DNA from: Clostridium gallinarum
GTDB taxonomy: Bacteria > Bacillota > Clostridia > Clostridiales > Clostridiaceae
Length of the DNA stretch: 64,000 bases
NCBI RefSeq assembly: GCF_014836325.1
Contig: NZ_JACSQZ010000010.1
Coordinates: forward strand, 1 to 64,000
Direction: 5' to 3'
Numbering within the stretch: the first letter of the stretch is position 1; each line of letters opens with the position of its first letter. The position numbers were made by a program, and so were the translations under genes. Shown here piece after piece: positions 38,208 to 47,177 of this stretch. The notes under the pieces are model-generated. The model made no database searches. It was given only the letters and a program-made list of their open reading frames with translations, and was not told the DNA's origin.

Positions 38208-38411
38208 CTATAAAATTTCATGCCCTGCATTATTTAAGCAGGCCTTTATTTGAGTTTCTGTAGCAGGCTCATTATATATTACCTCAACACTTCCTCTCGC
38301 CATATCAACACAAACTTGGTTAACCCCATCTATTTTTTCTAAAGAATTTTTTACTTGTGTTTTCATATTTTCATTTGTAATTCCATTAATTTTATATTGT
38401 GCTCTTTCCAT
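38208..38411 (-). CDS. HMA-domain protein lacking the CxxC metal motif
   Basis: A 67-residue protein with the beta-alpha-beta-beta-alpha-beta pattern of heavy-metal-associated domains (CopZ-like): QYKINGITNENMKTQVKNSL, VDMARGSVEVIY and a C-terminal GHEIL. The position that normally reads MxCxxC is ITNENM, so both metal cysteines are missing. Two other Cys (VCVDMA, KACLNN) do not form the site. GGGAG lies eight bases before the ATG. It is a fold relative that probably does not carry copper in the usual way. Confidence 0.75.
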   Translation of the reverse strand: MERAQYKINGITNENMKTQVKNSLEKIDGVNQVCVDMARGSVEVIYNEPATETQIKACLNNAGHEIL

Positions 38412-38462
38412 TTTAATTCTCCCTTCTTATTTTAGTACAAATATATTATGCTCAATTTATAT

Positions 38463-40052
38463 TTAATTATTTTTCCATATTGTATTATCTTTATAATAGT
38501 TTATTCCTTCATACTCCATTCTAATTCCCTGTTTTTCCAATCTTATTTTATATTCATTCCAATTTCTTTCACTCTTAGGAGTCCATCCAATTTCAGCATA
38601 TCCAAGTAGCCTTGGATAAATCATATATTCCATTTGTTTTATATCACTTATATTTTCTGTCCATAAAGGAGATTCAATTCCTAAAACTAAATTCTTAGGT
38701 GCATAATCTGTAGGATCCCAGTTATATGCTGTTTCTATAGGAATATATCCTGCCCAATCTAAACCATATGGTGTATTCTCATTATATTTCATGTCTAAAT
38801 AAGCTTTATTTGCAATAGAAATTATCATTTTCATATTTTTCTTTCTAGCTGCTTCATTTGAATCTTTCCAATTTTGAAGTATAACACTTGAATTTATTTC
38901 TGGTGAAGTATCTATAGGATCCCAACCTATAGGTGTTTTACCATACTTCTCAACTATTTTAGATACCCTTCCTACAAAGTAATTATAATCTTCTTTTTTA
39001 GTGCTATCAGCTTCATCTCCTCCCATATGAAAATACTTTGAAGGAGAAATTTCAGATATTTCTTTTACTACAGTTTCTATAAATTCATAAGTCTTCTCAC
39101 TATCAGTCATCAATGTACTAAATCCTACACTAGTTCCAGTATATAAAGGCTTCCTTTTTCCATCTGGATTCAAAAATCCATATGATGCTAAGGCTGCATT
39201 AGTATGACCTGGCATATCTATCTCTGGAATAATTTCTATGTACCTTTTAGCTGCATACTCAACTATACTCTTAAACTGTTCTTGAGTATAATATCCTCCA
39301 GGCCCTCCACCAACTTCAGTACTTCCTCCTATTAAAGTTAAATCCGGATAAGCTTTAATTTCAATACGCCATCCTTGATCATCTGAAAGATGTAAATGAA
39401 CTTTATTAATTTTATATTGAGCCGCATAATCTATTTGCTTTTTTATTTCTTCTTCAGTAAAAAAATGTCTGGCTACATCAATCATTACCCCTCTATAACT
39501 ATATTCCGGTTTATCATAAATTTTTGATATAGGTAAACTCCACTCTATATTATTTACTAAATTTGACTTTTCAATATCTGAAGGTAAGAGCTGAATCATA
39601 GTTTGAATTCCTCTAAATAATCCTTCTGGTTTATATGCAGTTATTTTAACTCCATCTTTAGTTATATCTATTTCATATCCTTCATTACCTAACTCCGATT
39701 TTCCATCTAAAGTAGTTAAGTAAATATAATTTCTAGCTAAGCTTTCTTTTTTATTTATAGTAAGGTTATATCCAGTTGAAGGGCTTAATTTTTCTTTTAG
39801 ATATTCTGCTATCTTACTTATTTCTTCTGTTTCTTCTTTATTATTTCCATTTACTAATATATTAGTATCTTTATTAACTGTAAATTTTCCTTCTTTTCCT
39901 TCATAGGATAAAGGTTTTGGTATAATAGTATTATTAGTATTTTCTACTTTTGCTGATACTTCTATTTCCTCTTTATTATTAATTGTTGTTAAGCCAACAA
40001 AGTAAATACCAATTAACCCCAAAGTAACTATTAAGTATTTCTTAGTTTTCAT
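38463..40052 (-). CDS. secreted beta-N-acetylhexosaminidase (GH20)
   Basis: A 529-residue protein: signal peptide or N-terminal anchor (about 1-23, LIVTLGLIGIYFVGL), a GH20b-type N-terminal domain (about 40-175), then the GH20 barrel with HLHLSDDQGWRIEI and the catalytic Asp-Glu pair in HMGGDEAD. It removes terminal N-acetylglucosamine or N-acetylgalactosamine from glycans outside the cell. No LPXTG or carbohydrate-binding module is seen. Single gene. Confidence 0.92.
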   Translation of the reverse strand: MKTKKYLIVTLGLIGIYFVGLTTINNKEEIEVSAKVENTNNTIIPKPLSYEGKEGKFTVNKDTNILVNGNNKEETEEISKIAEYLKEKLSPSTGYNLTINKKESLARNYIYLTTLDGKSELGNEGYEIDITKDGVKITAYKPEGLFRGIQTMIQLLPSDIEKSNLVNNIEWSLPISKIYDKPEYSYRGVMIDVARHFFTEEEIKKQIDYAAQYKINKVHLHLSDDQGWRIEIKAYPDLTLIGGSTEVGGGPGGYYTQEQFKSIVEYAAKRYIEIIPEIDMPGHTNAALASYGFLNPDGKRKPLYTGTSVGFSTLMTDSEKTYEFIETVVKEISEISPSKYFHMGGDEADSTKKEDYNYFVGRVSKIVEKYGKTPIGWDPIDTSPEINSSVILQNWKDSNEAARKKNMKMIISIANKAYLDMKYNENTPYGLDWAGYIPIETAYNWDPTDYAPKNLVLGIESPLWTENISDIKQMEYMIYPRLLGYAEIGWTPKSERNWNEYKIRLEKQGIRMEYEGINYYKDNTIWKNN

Positions 40053-40232
40053 AAATAATTTTTATCCTCCTTATAATTTATTTTCCCGTAATTTTATTAT
40101 TTGAGTTTTTATTATAAATAATTCATTTAAACATTCCTCTTTATATACTCTTATTATCTTAATACAAATAGCTTAATAATATTCCCACTCTATTTACTCT
40201 ATAGATAAACTTATATAAATATATAAAAACAA

Positions 40233-40274
40233 AAGTTCAATAATATTATCTACATAAATAATATTATTGAACTT
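40233..40274 (-). terminator. terminator of the xanthine dehydrogenase operon
   Basis: A perfect 17-bp stem (AAGTTCAATAATATTAT with its complement, 8-base loop) follows the last gene of the operon. Confidence 0.85.
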
Positions 40275-40292
40275 TATTATTTTATTTAATAT

Positions 40293-42575
40293 TTAAATAT
40301 CTTTTTTCAGCATTTCTAAAGCTATCTTTTCTGCTGTTATTGGAAGTGTTCTAATATTTACTCCCGAAGCATTATACACTGCATTTGCTAGTGCTGGAGA
40401 TGGTGTATTTATAACAACTTCTCCTATTGACTTTGCTCCAAAAGGACCTGTTTCTTCATAACTGCTTTCAAAGTCTACAGTTATTGTTCCTACATCTAAT
40501 CTTGTTGGAATCTTATACTGCATGAATGAACTATTCTTCATTTTACCATTTGCATCATAGGTTATATCCTCATATAATGCCATTCCTATTCCCTGTGCTA
40601 TTCCACCTTCTGCTTGTATTTTAGCAAGAGCTGGATTAATCACTGTACCACAGTCTACTACACCCACATAATTAATAATTTCTATATTTCCTGTTTCCTT
40701 ATCTAGTTCTATTTCAACAAGTCCAGCCATAAATGGTGGTGGTGAATATGGACTTGAATGAGATTCAAGTGCTGATATACATCTTCCACTTCCACCTGCA
40801 ATTTTATAAGCTAAATCTCTTCTGCTTATTTCTTTACTACCATCTAAAGCAAATACTTTTTTACCGTCAAACTCAACTTCATCTATTGCTAATCCTAAAG
40901 CTTTTGCTCCTTCTTGAATAATCTGTTCTCTTATTTTATCACAAGTTTTAAGAAGTGCCATACCAGTTACATAAGTAGTGCTTGAAGCATAAGAACCTGT
41001 ATCATAAGGTGATTGATCTGTATCTACACCATTTACAACTATATCACTCATTTCACATTCTAAACTTTCTGCAAGCATTTGAGATAATATAGTATCACAA
41101 CCTGTTCCCATATCCGCTGCACCTATGTTTAATGTATAGAAACCATCATCATTTAATTTAACTTCAACAGAGGCTATATCTACATTAGATATTCCAGAAC
41201 CTTGCATTGTCATAGCAACACCAACTGAACGAACTTTTCCATTGCCCATATCTCTGCAAGGATATTTTTCATCCCATCCAATTAACTTTTTACCTTTTTC
41301 AAGACATTTATCTAATGCACAACTTCTTAGTAATTCATCATAATAAGCTGGCATAACCTCTCCAACCTTAACCATGTTAATAGCTCTTATTACTGTTGGA
41401 TCCATTTTTAATCTTGCTGCTAATTCATTAACTGCTGATTCTAGTGCAAAACATCCTTGAGTTGCTCCATACCCTCTAAATGCTCCAGCAGACATTGTAT
41501 TAGAATAAACAACATCATATTTAAATCTAATAGCCTTTGCTCTATTATATAAAGGCATACTTTTATGCCCTGAAAGACCTACAGTTGTAGGACCATGTTC
41601 ACCATAAGCCCCTGTATTAGATAAAGTATACATATCTATAGCCTTAATAACACCATTTTTATCTGCACCTAATCTAACCTTTATTTTCATTTCATGTCTT
41701 GATGTAGATGCTCTAAATGTTTCTTCTCTATCAAATACCATAAGAGCTGGTTTTCCTGTTTTCATTGTTACTAAAGCAGGAAATATTTCACTAACAACTG
41801 TTTGTTTAGCACCAAAACCTCCACCTATTCTCGGCTTAATTACTCTTACCTTTGATTTAGGAATATCTAATGCATTTGCAAGTATTCTTCTAACATGGAA
41901 AGGGATTTGTGTTGCACTAACTATATTAAGTCTTCCATAAACATCTAAATGAGTAAATGTTCTAAAAGTTTCCATCATTGCTTGTGCATTAGCCTTTGTA
42001 TGATAAGTTTCTTCTATAACTACATCACAATTTTCAAGTTCCTTTTCCACGTCTCCATTCTCAAAAGTATCTGAAGCACAAATATTTCTTTTAACTTCAT
42101 TTCCTATTGGAAAATTAACCTTATAATCTTCTTCATTATGTATAATAACTTTATTGTCTATAGATTCTTCGAAATTTAATATTGCATCAAGTTTTTCATA
42201 TTTTACTTTAATAAGTTTCATAGCTTTTTTAACAGCTTTTTCATTTTCTCCTGCAATTATCGCAACAGGATCTCCAACATATCTAACTATATTGTCTAAT
42301 ATTAGTCTATCATAAGGACTTGGTTCTGGATAAGATTGACCAGCCATAGTAAATCTAGACTTAGGTGAATCTTCATAGGTTAAAATGCACTCAATCCCTG
42401 GCACTTTCATCGCTACATCTTTGTTTATTTCTAAAATTTTAGCATGAGCATGAGGACTTCTAAGTACTTTAACTACTAAACATTCTTTAGGAGCTAAATC
42501 TTCAGTATAAACTGGCTTCCCTGTTACTAGGGATATAGCATCTACTTTTGCTATTGCCTTATTTACTATCTTCAT
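40293..42575 (-). CDS. xanthine dehydrogenase, molybdenum-binding subunit
   Basis: A 760-residue molybdopterin subunit of the xanthine dehydrogenase family, which hydroxylates purines. Visible: N-terminal a/b hammerhead domain (about 20-130), cofactor-binding segments RIGGGFGAKQT, GAFRGYGATQG, QGSGI and TGSYASSTTYVTG, and GPFGAKSIGEV with the catalytic Glu near the C terminus. Members in clostridia may use a selenium-containing molybdenum site; the sequence does not show this. Third enzyme subunit in the operon after the FAD and Fe-S subunits. Confidence 0.92.
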   Translation of the reverse strand: MKIVNKAIAKVDAISLVTGKPVYTEDLAPKECLVVKVLRSPHAHAKILEINKDVAMKVPGIECILTYEDSPKSRFTMAGQSYPEPSPYDRLILDNIVRYVGDPVAIIAGENEKAVKKAMKLIKVKYEKLDAILNFEESIDNKVIIHNEEDYKVNFPIGNEVKRNICASDTFENGDVEKELENCDVVIEETYHTKANAQAMMETFRTFTHLDVYGRLNIVSATQIPFHVRRILANALDIPKSKVRVIKPRIGGGFGAKQTVVSEIFPALVTMKTGKPALMVFDREETFRASTSRHEMKIKVRLGADKNGVIKAIDMYTLSNTGAYGEHGPTTVGLSGHKSMPLYNRAKAIRFKYDVVYSNTMSAGAFRGYGATQGCFALESAVNELAARLKMDPTVIRAINMVKVGEVMPAYYDELLRSCALDKCLEKGKKLIGWDEKYPCRDMGNGKVRSVGVAMTMQGSGISNVDIASVEVKLNDDGFYTLNIGAADMGTGCDTILSQMLAESLECEMSDIVVNGVDTDQSPYDTGSYASSTTYVTGMALLKTCDKIREQIIQEGAKALGLAIDEVEFDGKKVFALDGSKEISRRDLAYKIAGGSGRCISALESHSSPYSPPPFMAGLVEIELDKETGNIEIINYVGVVDCGTVINPALAKIQAEGGIAQGIGMALYEDITYDANGKMKNSSFMQYKIPTRLDVGTITVDFESSYEETGPFGAKSIGEVVINTPSPALANAVYNASGVNIRTLPITAEKIALEMLKKDI

Positions 42576-42579
42576 AAAA

Positions 42580-43038
42580 CTATACCTCCTTATCCATCGC
42601 TAAGTATTTTTTTATGGCTCTTAATTGTCCCATATAACCTGTACATCTACATAAATTACCTGATAAATATTTCTTTATTTCTTCTTCTGTAGGATTTTTA
42701 AGTTCTCTTTTCATTGCTATAACATTCATTATAAAACCTGGACTACAAAATCCACATTGTTCTGAACCTTCACTTGCCATAAATCTTCCAAACTCTAAAA
42801 CTTCTTCCTCTAATCCTTCTAAAGTTGTAACTTTCTTTCCATTAGCTCTTACTGCTAAAGTTGAACAAGATAATATCGGAGTTCCATCTAACCAAACTGT
42901 ACATAATCCACAATTAGATGTTTCACAACCTCTTTTAACACTTAAATATCCTTTAGATCTTACATAATCTATTAAAAGCATATCTGCTTCAATATCATCA
43001 GTATATAATTTTGAGTTTATCCATATCTTAATTTGCAT
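42580..43038 (-). CDS. xanthine dehydrogenase, 2Fe-2S subunit
   Basis: A 152-residue protein binding two [2Fe-2S] clusters. N-terminal ferredoxin-like motif GCETSNCGLCTVWLDG with a further Cys in LSCSTLA, and C-terminal helical motif EQCGFCSPGF with CRCTGY. It passes electrons from the molybdenum site to FAD. The ATG at 43038 follows GGAGGAA by six bases and overlaps the upstream stop by 11 bases; a TTG at 43053 lies inside that ribosome binding site. Confidence 0.93.
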   Translation of the reverse strand: MQIKIWINSKLYTDDIEADMLLIDYVRSKGYLSVKRGCETSNCGLCTVWLDGTPILSCSTLAVRANGKKVTTLEGLEEEVLEFGRFMASEGSEQCGFCSPGFIMNVIAMKRELKNPTEEEIKKYLSGNLCRCTGYMGQLRAIKKYLAMDKEV

Positions 43039-43834
43039 ATGATGTTCCTCCAATTATCTTTTCTATACATCTTTTTACTAATACTTTTGCAAGTAGTTCT
43101 CTGTATTCCTTTGTTCCTCTCATATTAGTACCATAAACTAATTCGCTGGCTACTAAATCTAAAGCAGTTTGAATTTCTTCATTTGTAGGATTATTAGATA
43201 AAGCACTCTGCGCTTTATATGCAAGTTCTGCTTTTATCGGTCTTCCTCCTACAGAAATCTTCCATCCATTTTCTGAATTACTTACAGCAACAGCTAATAC
43301 AGGAAAATCTGTTTTTGATTTTCTATGAGTTAAATATGCTGATTTACAATTATTTTTCTTTATAATTATATTAACTAGAATATCCTTCTCATATGGCATA
43401 TTACAAAAATCCTCTAATGAAATTATTCCACCCTTATACATTTCTACCTTAGTATCTAAAGCTAAAAGTGCTGTTAGAATATCTGAAAATCCAAATCTTG
43501 AATATATACTTCCACCAATAGTTGCAGAATTTCTAAATTGAACTCCAACTATATTCTCAACTGATTCTTTTAAAATATTATTGAAGTATTTATTTAAACT
43601 TTCATTAGTTTCTATATCTCTAAGAGTTGTCATACAACCAATCTTAAATTCTTCATCATTTTCCTCTATTTTATTTAATCCTAAATTAGATAAATCTATT
43701 CCTGTTCCAATTGCTTTGTTCCCCATTTTCATCCAAAGCAATCCACCTAAAATAGAATTTGCTTTTCCCTTTGTCAATAAACTATAGGCTTGTTCTAAAC
43801 TTTCTGCTAGAACATATTCCCTCATTGTAAACAA
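43028..43834 (-). CDS. xanthine dehydrogenase, FAD-binding subunit
   Basis: A 268-residue FAD subunit: FAD-binding segments SILGGLLWMKMGNKA near the start and NSATIGGSIYSRFGFSD in the middle, and a C-terminal CO-dehydrogenase-flavoprotein-like domain. The TTG at 43834 is chosen because GGGGAGG ends seven bases upstream; an earlier TTG (43858) would place it inside the gene, and the ATG at 43825 is 16 bases away. It lies 30 bases after the permease. Confidence 0.9.
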   Translation of the reverse strand: MFTMREYVLAESLEQAYSLLTKGKANSILGGLLWMKMGNKAIGTGIDLSNLGLNKIEENDEEFKIGCMTTLRDIETNESLNKYFNNILKESVENIVGVQFRNSATIGGSIYSRFGFSDILTALLALDTKVEMYKGGIISLEDFCNMPYEKDILVNIIIKKNNCKSAYLTHRKSKTDFPVLAVAVSNSENGWKISVGGRPIKAELAYKAQSALSNNPTNEEIQTALDLVASELVYGTNMRGTKEYRELLAKVLVKRCIEKIIGGTSYAN

Positions 43835-43864
43835 ACTTATTCCTCCCCATTTTAACAAATTATT

Positions 43865-45205
43865 TTATTTAACTAATTCTTCTTTATCTATTGAAAACTC
43901 TATGTTTTCTTCTAATTTTTCTTTTGGTAATATAAAATTCATAAATGCTGCTACTATAAATGAAACTACTATTCCACTTTGGGAAAATATAAGACTAGCC
44001 CAACTTGGTAAATGTTGTAGTGCATCAGGAACTGAACCTAGTCCAAAACCTAATCCTAAAGATACAGCAATTATAATAGGGTTTCTTCCACTCATATCTT
44101 GTTTAAATACTAACTGCATTCCACTAACAGCAATCATTGAAAACATTATTATAGATGCTCCTCCCAACACAGATTGTGGAACTGCTGAAACAATTGCCCC
44201 AAGCTTTGGTATAAATCCCGATAATATTAAAAATATTGCTCCAGTCATAATAGAAAATTTATTTACAACCTTTGTCATTGCTACAAGTCCAACATTTTGA
44301 CTAAAAGATGTATTTGGTAAAATACCAAAACACGCTGCTATAAAAGACCCAATCCCATCTGCTAATACTGCACCTGATAACTCTTTATCTGTTGCATCTC
44401 TATCAAGTCCTCCAACTGTTATTCCTGATACATCACCTATAGTTTCTACAGCTGTTGCTATGTACATAATTAACATAGGTATTATAACTTCAATATCAAA
44501 ATTAAAACCAAAAGCAAAAGGCTTTGGAATACTTATCCATCCCGCTGCTTTCACTCCTGAAAAATCAACTTTTCCCATAAAAAAAGCTACTATATAACCA
44601 ACTATAATTCCAATTAATATTGCTGATGTCTTTGCAAAGCCTTTTGTAAATTGCATTAAAAATACAATAATTGCCATTACTAAAAATCCTAAAAATAAAT
44701 TACTTGGTGAACCAAAATCCTCTGCACCAACTCCCCCAGCAAAAAACTTTATTCCTGTTGGAATAAGTGAAAGTCCTATAGATATAACAACTACACCCGT
44801 AACTACTGGTGGAAAATACTTTTTTAATGGCTTTACAAAAAATCCTAATATAATTTCTAGTATAGCTCCAATTAAAGAAGCCCCAAGAACAGATGAATAT
44901 CCATATGTAACTGCCGTCGCTTGTACTGTTGGTACAAAACCCGAACTAGTCCCCATTACTATCGGAAGTCCTGCTCCAACTTTCCATATTGGATAAAGTT
45001 GAATTAAAGTTACTATTCCTGCTATAAACATTGCATTTTGTATTAACATAGTTTTTTGATCAATTGGCATTTGTAATAATCCACAAACAATAATAAGTGG
45101 TGATACATTTCCAACAAACATTGATAACACATGCTGCATTCCTAATGGAATTGCTTGCTTTAAAGATACCCTTCCCTCTAATTGATAAATACTGCCTTTC
45201 TTCAC
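43865..45205 (-). CDS. purine (xanthine/uric acid-type) permease, NCS2 family
   Basis: A 446-residue nucleobase:cation symporter with about 14 helices. NCS2 signatures: GMQHVLSMFVGNVSPL near the start and QNVGLVAMTKVVNKF in the later part. Position before xanthine dehydrogenase genes points to xanthine, hypoxanthine or urate uptake. GTG start after GGGGGAT, seven bases. It is first in the operon, behind a guanine riboswitch and terminator. Confidence 0.92.
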   Translation of the reverse strand: MKKGSIYQLEGRVSLKQAIPLGMQHVLSMFVGNVSPLIIVCGLLQMPIDQKTMLIQNAMFIAGIVTLIQLYPIWKVGAGLPIVMGTSSGFVPTVQATAVTYGYSSVLGASLIGAILEIILGFFVKPLKKYFPPVVTGVVVISIGLSLIPTGIKFFAGGVGAEDFGSPSNLFLGFLVMAIIVFLMQFTKGFAKTSAILIGIIVGYIVAFFMGKVDFSGVKAAGWISIPKPFAFGFNFDIEVIIPMLIMYIATAVETIGDVSGITVGGLDRDATDKELSGAVLADGIGSFIAACFGILPNTSFSQNVGLVAMTKVVNKFSIMTGAIFLILSGFIPKLGAIVSAVPQSVLGGASIIMFSMIAVSGMQLVFKQDMSGRNPIIIAVSLGLGFGLGSVPDALQHLPSWASLIFSQSGIVVSFIVAAFMNFILPKEKLEENIEFSIDKEELVK

Positions 45206-45294
45206 TTTTAAATCCCCCTAAGCAATCTCATATATCTCCTCCATCATTTATTTATAGCCACATATTATTCCAAATAACAAAATACTTCCATATA

Positions 45295-45320
45295 ATAAAA
45301 ACATCCTTTTACAAGGATGT
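45295..45320 (-). terminator. riboswitch-controlled terminator
   Basis: ACATCCTT pairs with AAGGATGT around four bases, followed by TTTTTATTA on the minus strand. CCTTGTA in its 5' arm can alternatively pair with TACGAGG, the 3' strand of aptamer stem P1, forming the antiterminator. Confidence 0.85.
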
Positions 45321-45380
45321 TTTCTAAATCAAAATAAATGTTATTTTAATAATAACAGATTTTGTTCGGAAATATTAACC

Positions 45381-45443
45381 TCGTAGTCTCCTAAATATAC
45401 GGTAGGAGGTAGAAACTTCAGCCCATTTTGCTGATATATACGA
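45381..45443 (-). ncRNA. guanine-class purine riboswitch
   Basis: The minus strand folds as a purine aptamer: P1 TCGTA/TACGA, P2 CAGC/GCTG with loop AAAATGG, junction GTTTCTACC, P3 TCCTA/TAGGA with loop CCGTATAT. The J3/1 junction reads GACTA, giving C at the specificity position, hence guanine/hypoxanthine/xanthine rather than adenine. With the downstream terminator it is a transcriptional OFF switch for the permease and xanthine dehydrogenase operon. Confidence 0.93.
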
Positions 45444-45537
45444 TTTATTTATTCTTTACACGAATAATAATAACATATTTTTCTTTATTGTTCCATAATT
45501 TAGATTAAATTTTTGAAATTTTTTATACATTAATAAA

Positions 45538-45563
45538 AAACGTTAGGAATTAGCCTAACGTTT
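45538..45563 (-). terminator. terminator after the 5'-nucleotidase gene
   Basis: AAACGTTAGG pairs exactly with CCTAACGTTT around six bases, with a T-run on the minus strand. Confidence 0.88.
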
Positions 45564-45573
45564 CAAACTTTAA

Positions 45574-47088
45574 TTAATATTTAAATTTATAACAACTTCC
45601 ATCTGGAATATCTACTTCCCTATGTCTTTGGAAATAATCTATTATAAGTTCACTCATATCCATATTTATTTCTTTTACTACTTCTGCATTTTCATAAGCT
45701 GGATATATTGCTGTATTACTTGCTCTATAATTATTTAAAACTATAGTATAATCCTTATTTAAATCTAGATTTTCATCATCTTTTTTCATTGAAATTACTC
45801 TATCATAAAACTCTTTATTTAAATCTACTTCGTAACTTAATCCTGCAAAAGTATCATAATTATAGTTTTGAACTTTTGGAACTAAAAATTCTTCATTTAT
45901 TTTAATTTCATTATTTTCTAATACAAAGTATGTTGCAGCTTTTTCAATAGCTTCTTTTATTTTACTACCTTTAACTTTAAGAACCTTTAATGTATTAGGA
46001 TAAGGATAGTTAATTAAAACATCTCTAATTGAAACATTCTTTTTAAATCCAATTGCAGTATCGAATAATGATAATGCTGAAAAATCAGCATTTGAAACTT
46101 CTAATTGTACTTCATGTAAAAAGTTTATAAAAGGATGTCCTTCAAGTCTAGCTTTAAAGATATTATCTAAAATTATATCATTTTTAAAATGACCTATTTC
46201 TTTATCTAAATACTCTTGTAATTCTTCATTAATCTTAGTGAATCTTTTTTCTAAATCACTATTTATTTTATTATTTAATTTTGATACATCAACTAATTCA
46301 TAAGTAGATTCCTTTGTTTCTGTATCAATTACAATCTTAGTAAAATTTTGTCCATTATGCATAGGTTGAGCACAAATAATTCCATTTAACTTAGTTATAA
46401 ATGATCTATGTTGATGTCCACTTAAAACTATATCTATAGAATCATACTTTTCTAATAATTCACTTGCTTGATTTTCTTTTGTTAATTTTTCAGTTGGTAT
46501 ATTTTTACCATCTATGCTTTTCTCAAATCCACCATGATAACATACTATTATCATATCACTTTGTTCTTTTAATTCTTTTTCATATTTTCCATACATCTCT
46601 ACCGGATTTAAGAATTCCAAATCTTTTATATTTTTCTCTTGCTCCCAATTAGGAATAAATGATGTTGTAAATCCTATACACCCAATCTTAAAACCATTTA
46701 TATCAAAGATTCTATAAGGTTTACTTTCAAAAGGTAAGCCTGTAATATTTGCATTTATTATTTTATTAGATATACTCTTGTAAGCAGTAGTTAAATAATC
46801 TAACCCATAATTAAATTCATGATTACCTAACACATATGCATCATAATTGATATCCTTTAATAATTCTACAATAGGATTTGAATCTATATCCTTTTTAGAT
46901 AAATAATGAGTTAAAGCTGAACCTTGAACTAAATCTCCACAATCTATCTTTAAAGATACATCATATTTTTTTTCATCCTCTAAAATATAACTTCCTATTT
47001 TTAATATACCAAGAGATTGTTCTGTTACATAATTAGTTGGATATACAAAACCATGTAAATCGCTTGTTTGATAAATAACTAATTTCAT
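45574..47088 (-). CDS. 5'-nucleotidase/metallophosphatase family protein
   Basis: A 504-residue enzyme of the UshA/5'-nucleotidase family. The N-terminal calcineurin-like domain has DLHG near residue 10, the DCGD-type KIDCGDLVQG, GNHEFNYG and SGHQHRS; the C-terminal 5'-nucleotidase domain (about 295-480) binds the base in family members. It starts directly with the first beta strand (MKLVIYQTSDLHG), so no signal peptide: it acts in the cytoplasm, unlike UshA. Last gene behind an ABC importer, an RNase J-like protein and the binding protein, suggesting dephosphorylation of an imported compound. Confidence 0.88.
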   Translation of the reverse strand: MKLVIYQTSDLHGFVYPTNYVTEQSLGILKIGSYILEDEKKYDVSLKIDCGDLVQGSALTHYLSKKDIDSNPIVELLKDINYDAYVLGNHEFNYGLDYLTTAYKSISNKIINANITGLPFESKPYRIFDINGFKIGCIGFTTSFIPNWEQEKNIKDLEFLNPVEMYGKYEKELKEQSDMIIVCYHGGFEKSIDGKNIPTEKLTKENQASELLEKYDSIDIVLSGHQHRSFITKLNGIICAQPMHNGQNFTKIVIDTETKESTYELVDVSKLNNKINSDLEKRFTKINEELQEYLDKEIGHFKNDIILDNIFKARLEGHPFINFLHEVQLEVSNADFSALSLFDTAIGFKKNVSIRDVLINYPYPNTLKVLKVKGSKIKEAIEKAATYFVLENNEIKINEEFLVPKVQNYNYDTFAGLSYEVDLNKEFYDRVISMKKDDENLDLNKDYTIVLNNYRASNTAIYPAYENAEVVKEINMDMSELIIDYFQRHREVDIPDGSCYKFKY

Positions 47089-47108
47089 AATGCCCTCCTT
47101 TGTTAAAA

Positions 47109-47148
47109 GAGGATGTTAAAAAACTAATTCTAGCCTTTCAACATCCTC
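47109..47148 (-). terminator. hairpin between binding-protein and nucleotidase genes
   Basis: GAGGATGTT pairs with AACATCCTC around 22 bases, with a weak TCTTTT tail. Probably partial termination or RNA stabilisation, lowering expression of the last gene. Confidence 0.5.
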
Positions 47149-47177
47149 ATATTTATACTTTAAAAATATACTCTATT

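Noticed and set aside
43902-44300. Plus-strand open frame of 132 codons inside the purine permease gene
   Set aside because: Antisense to NCS2-family signatures; a shadow frame.
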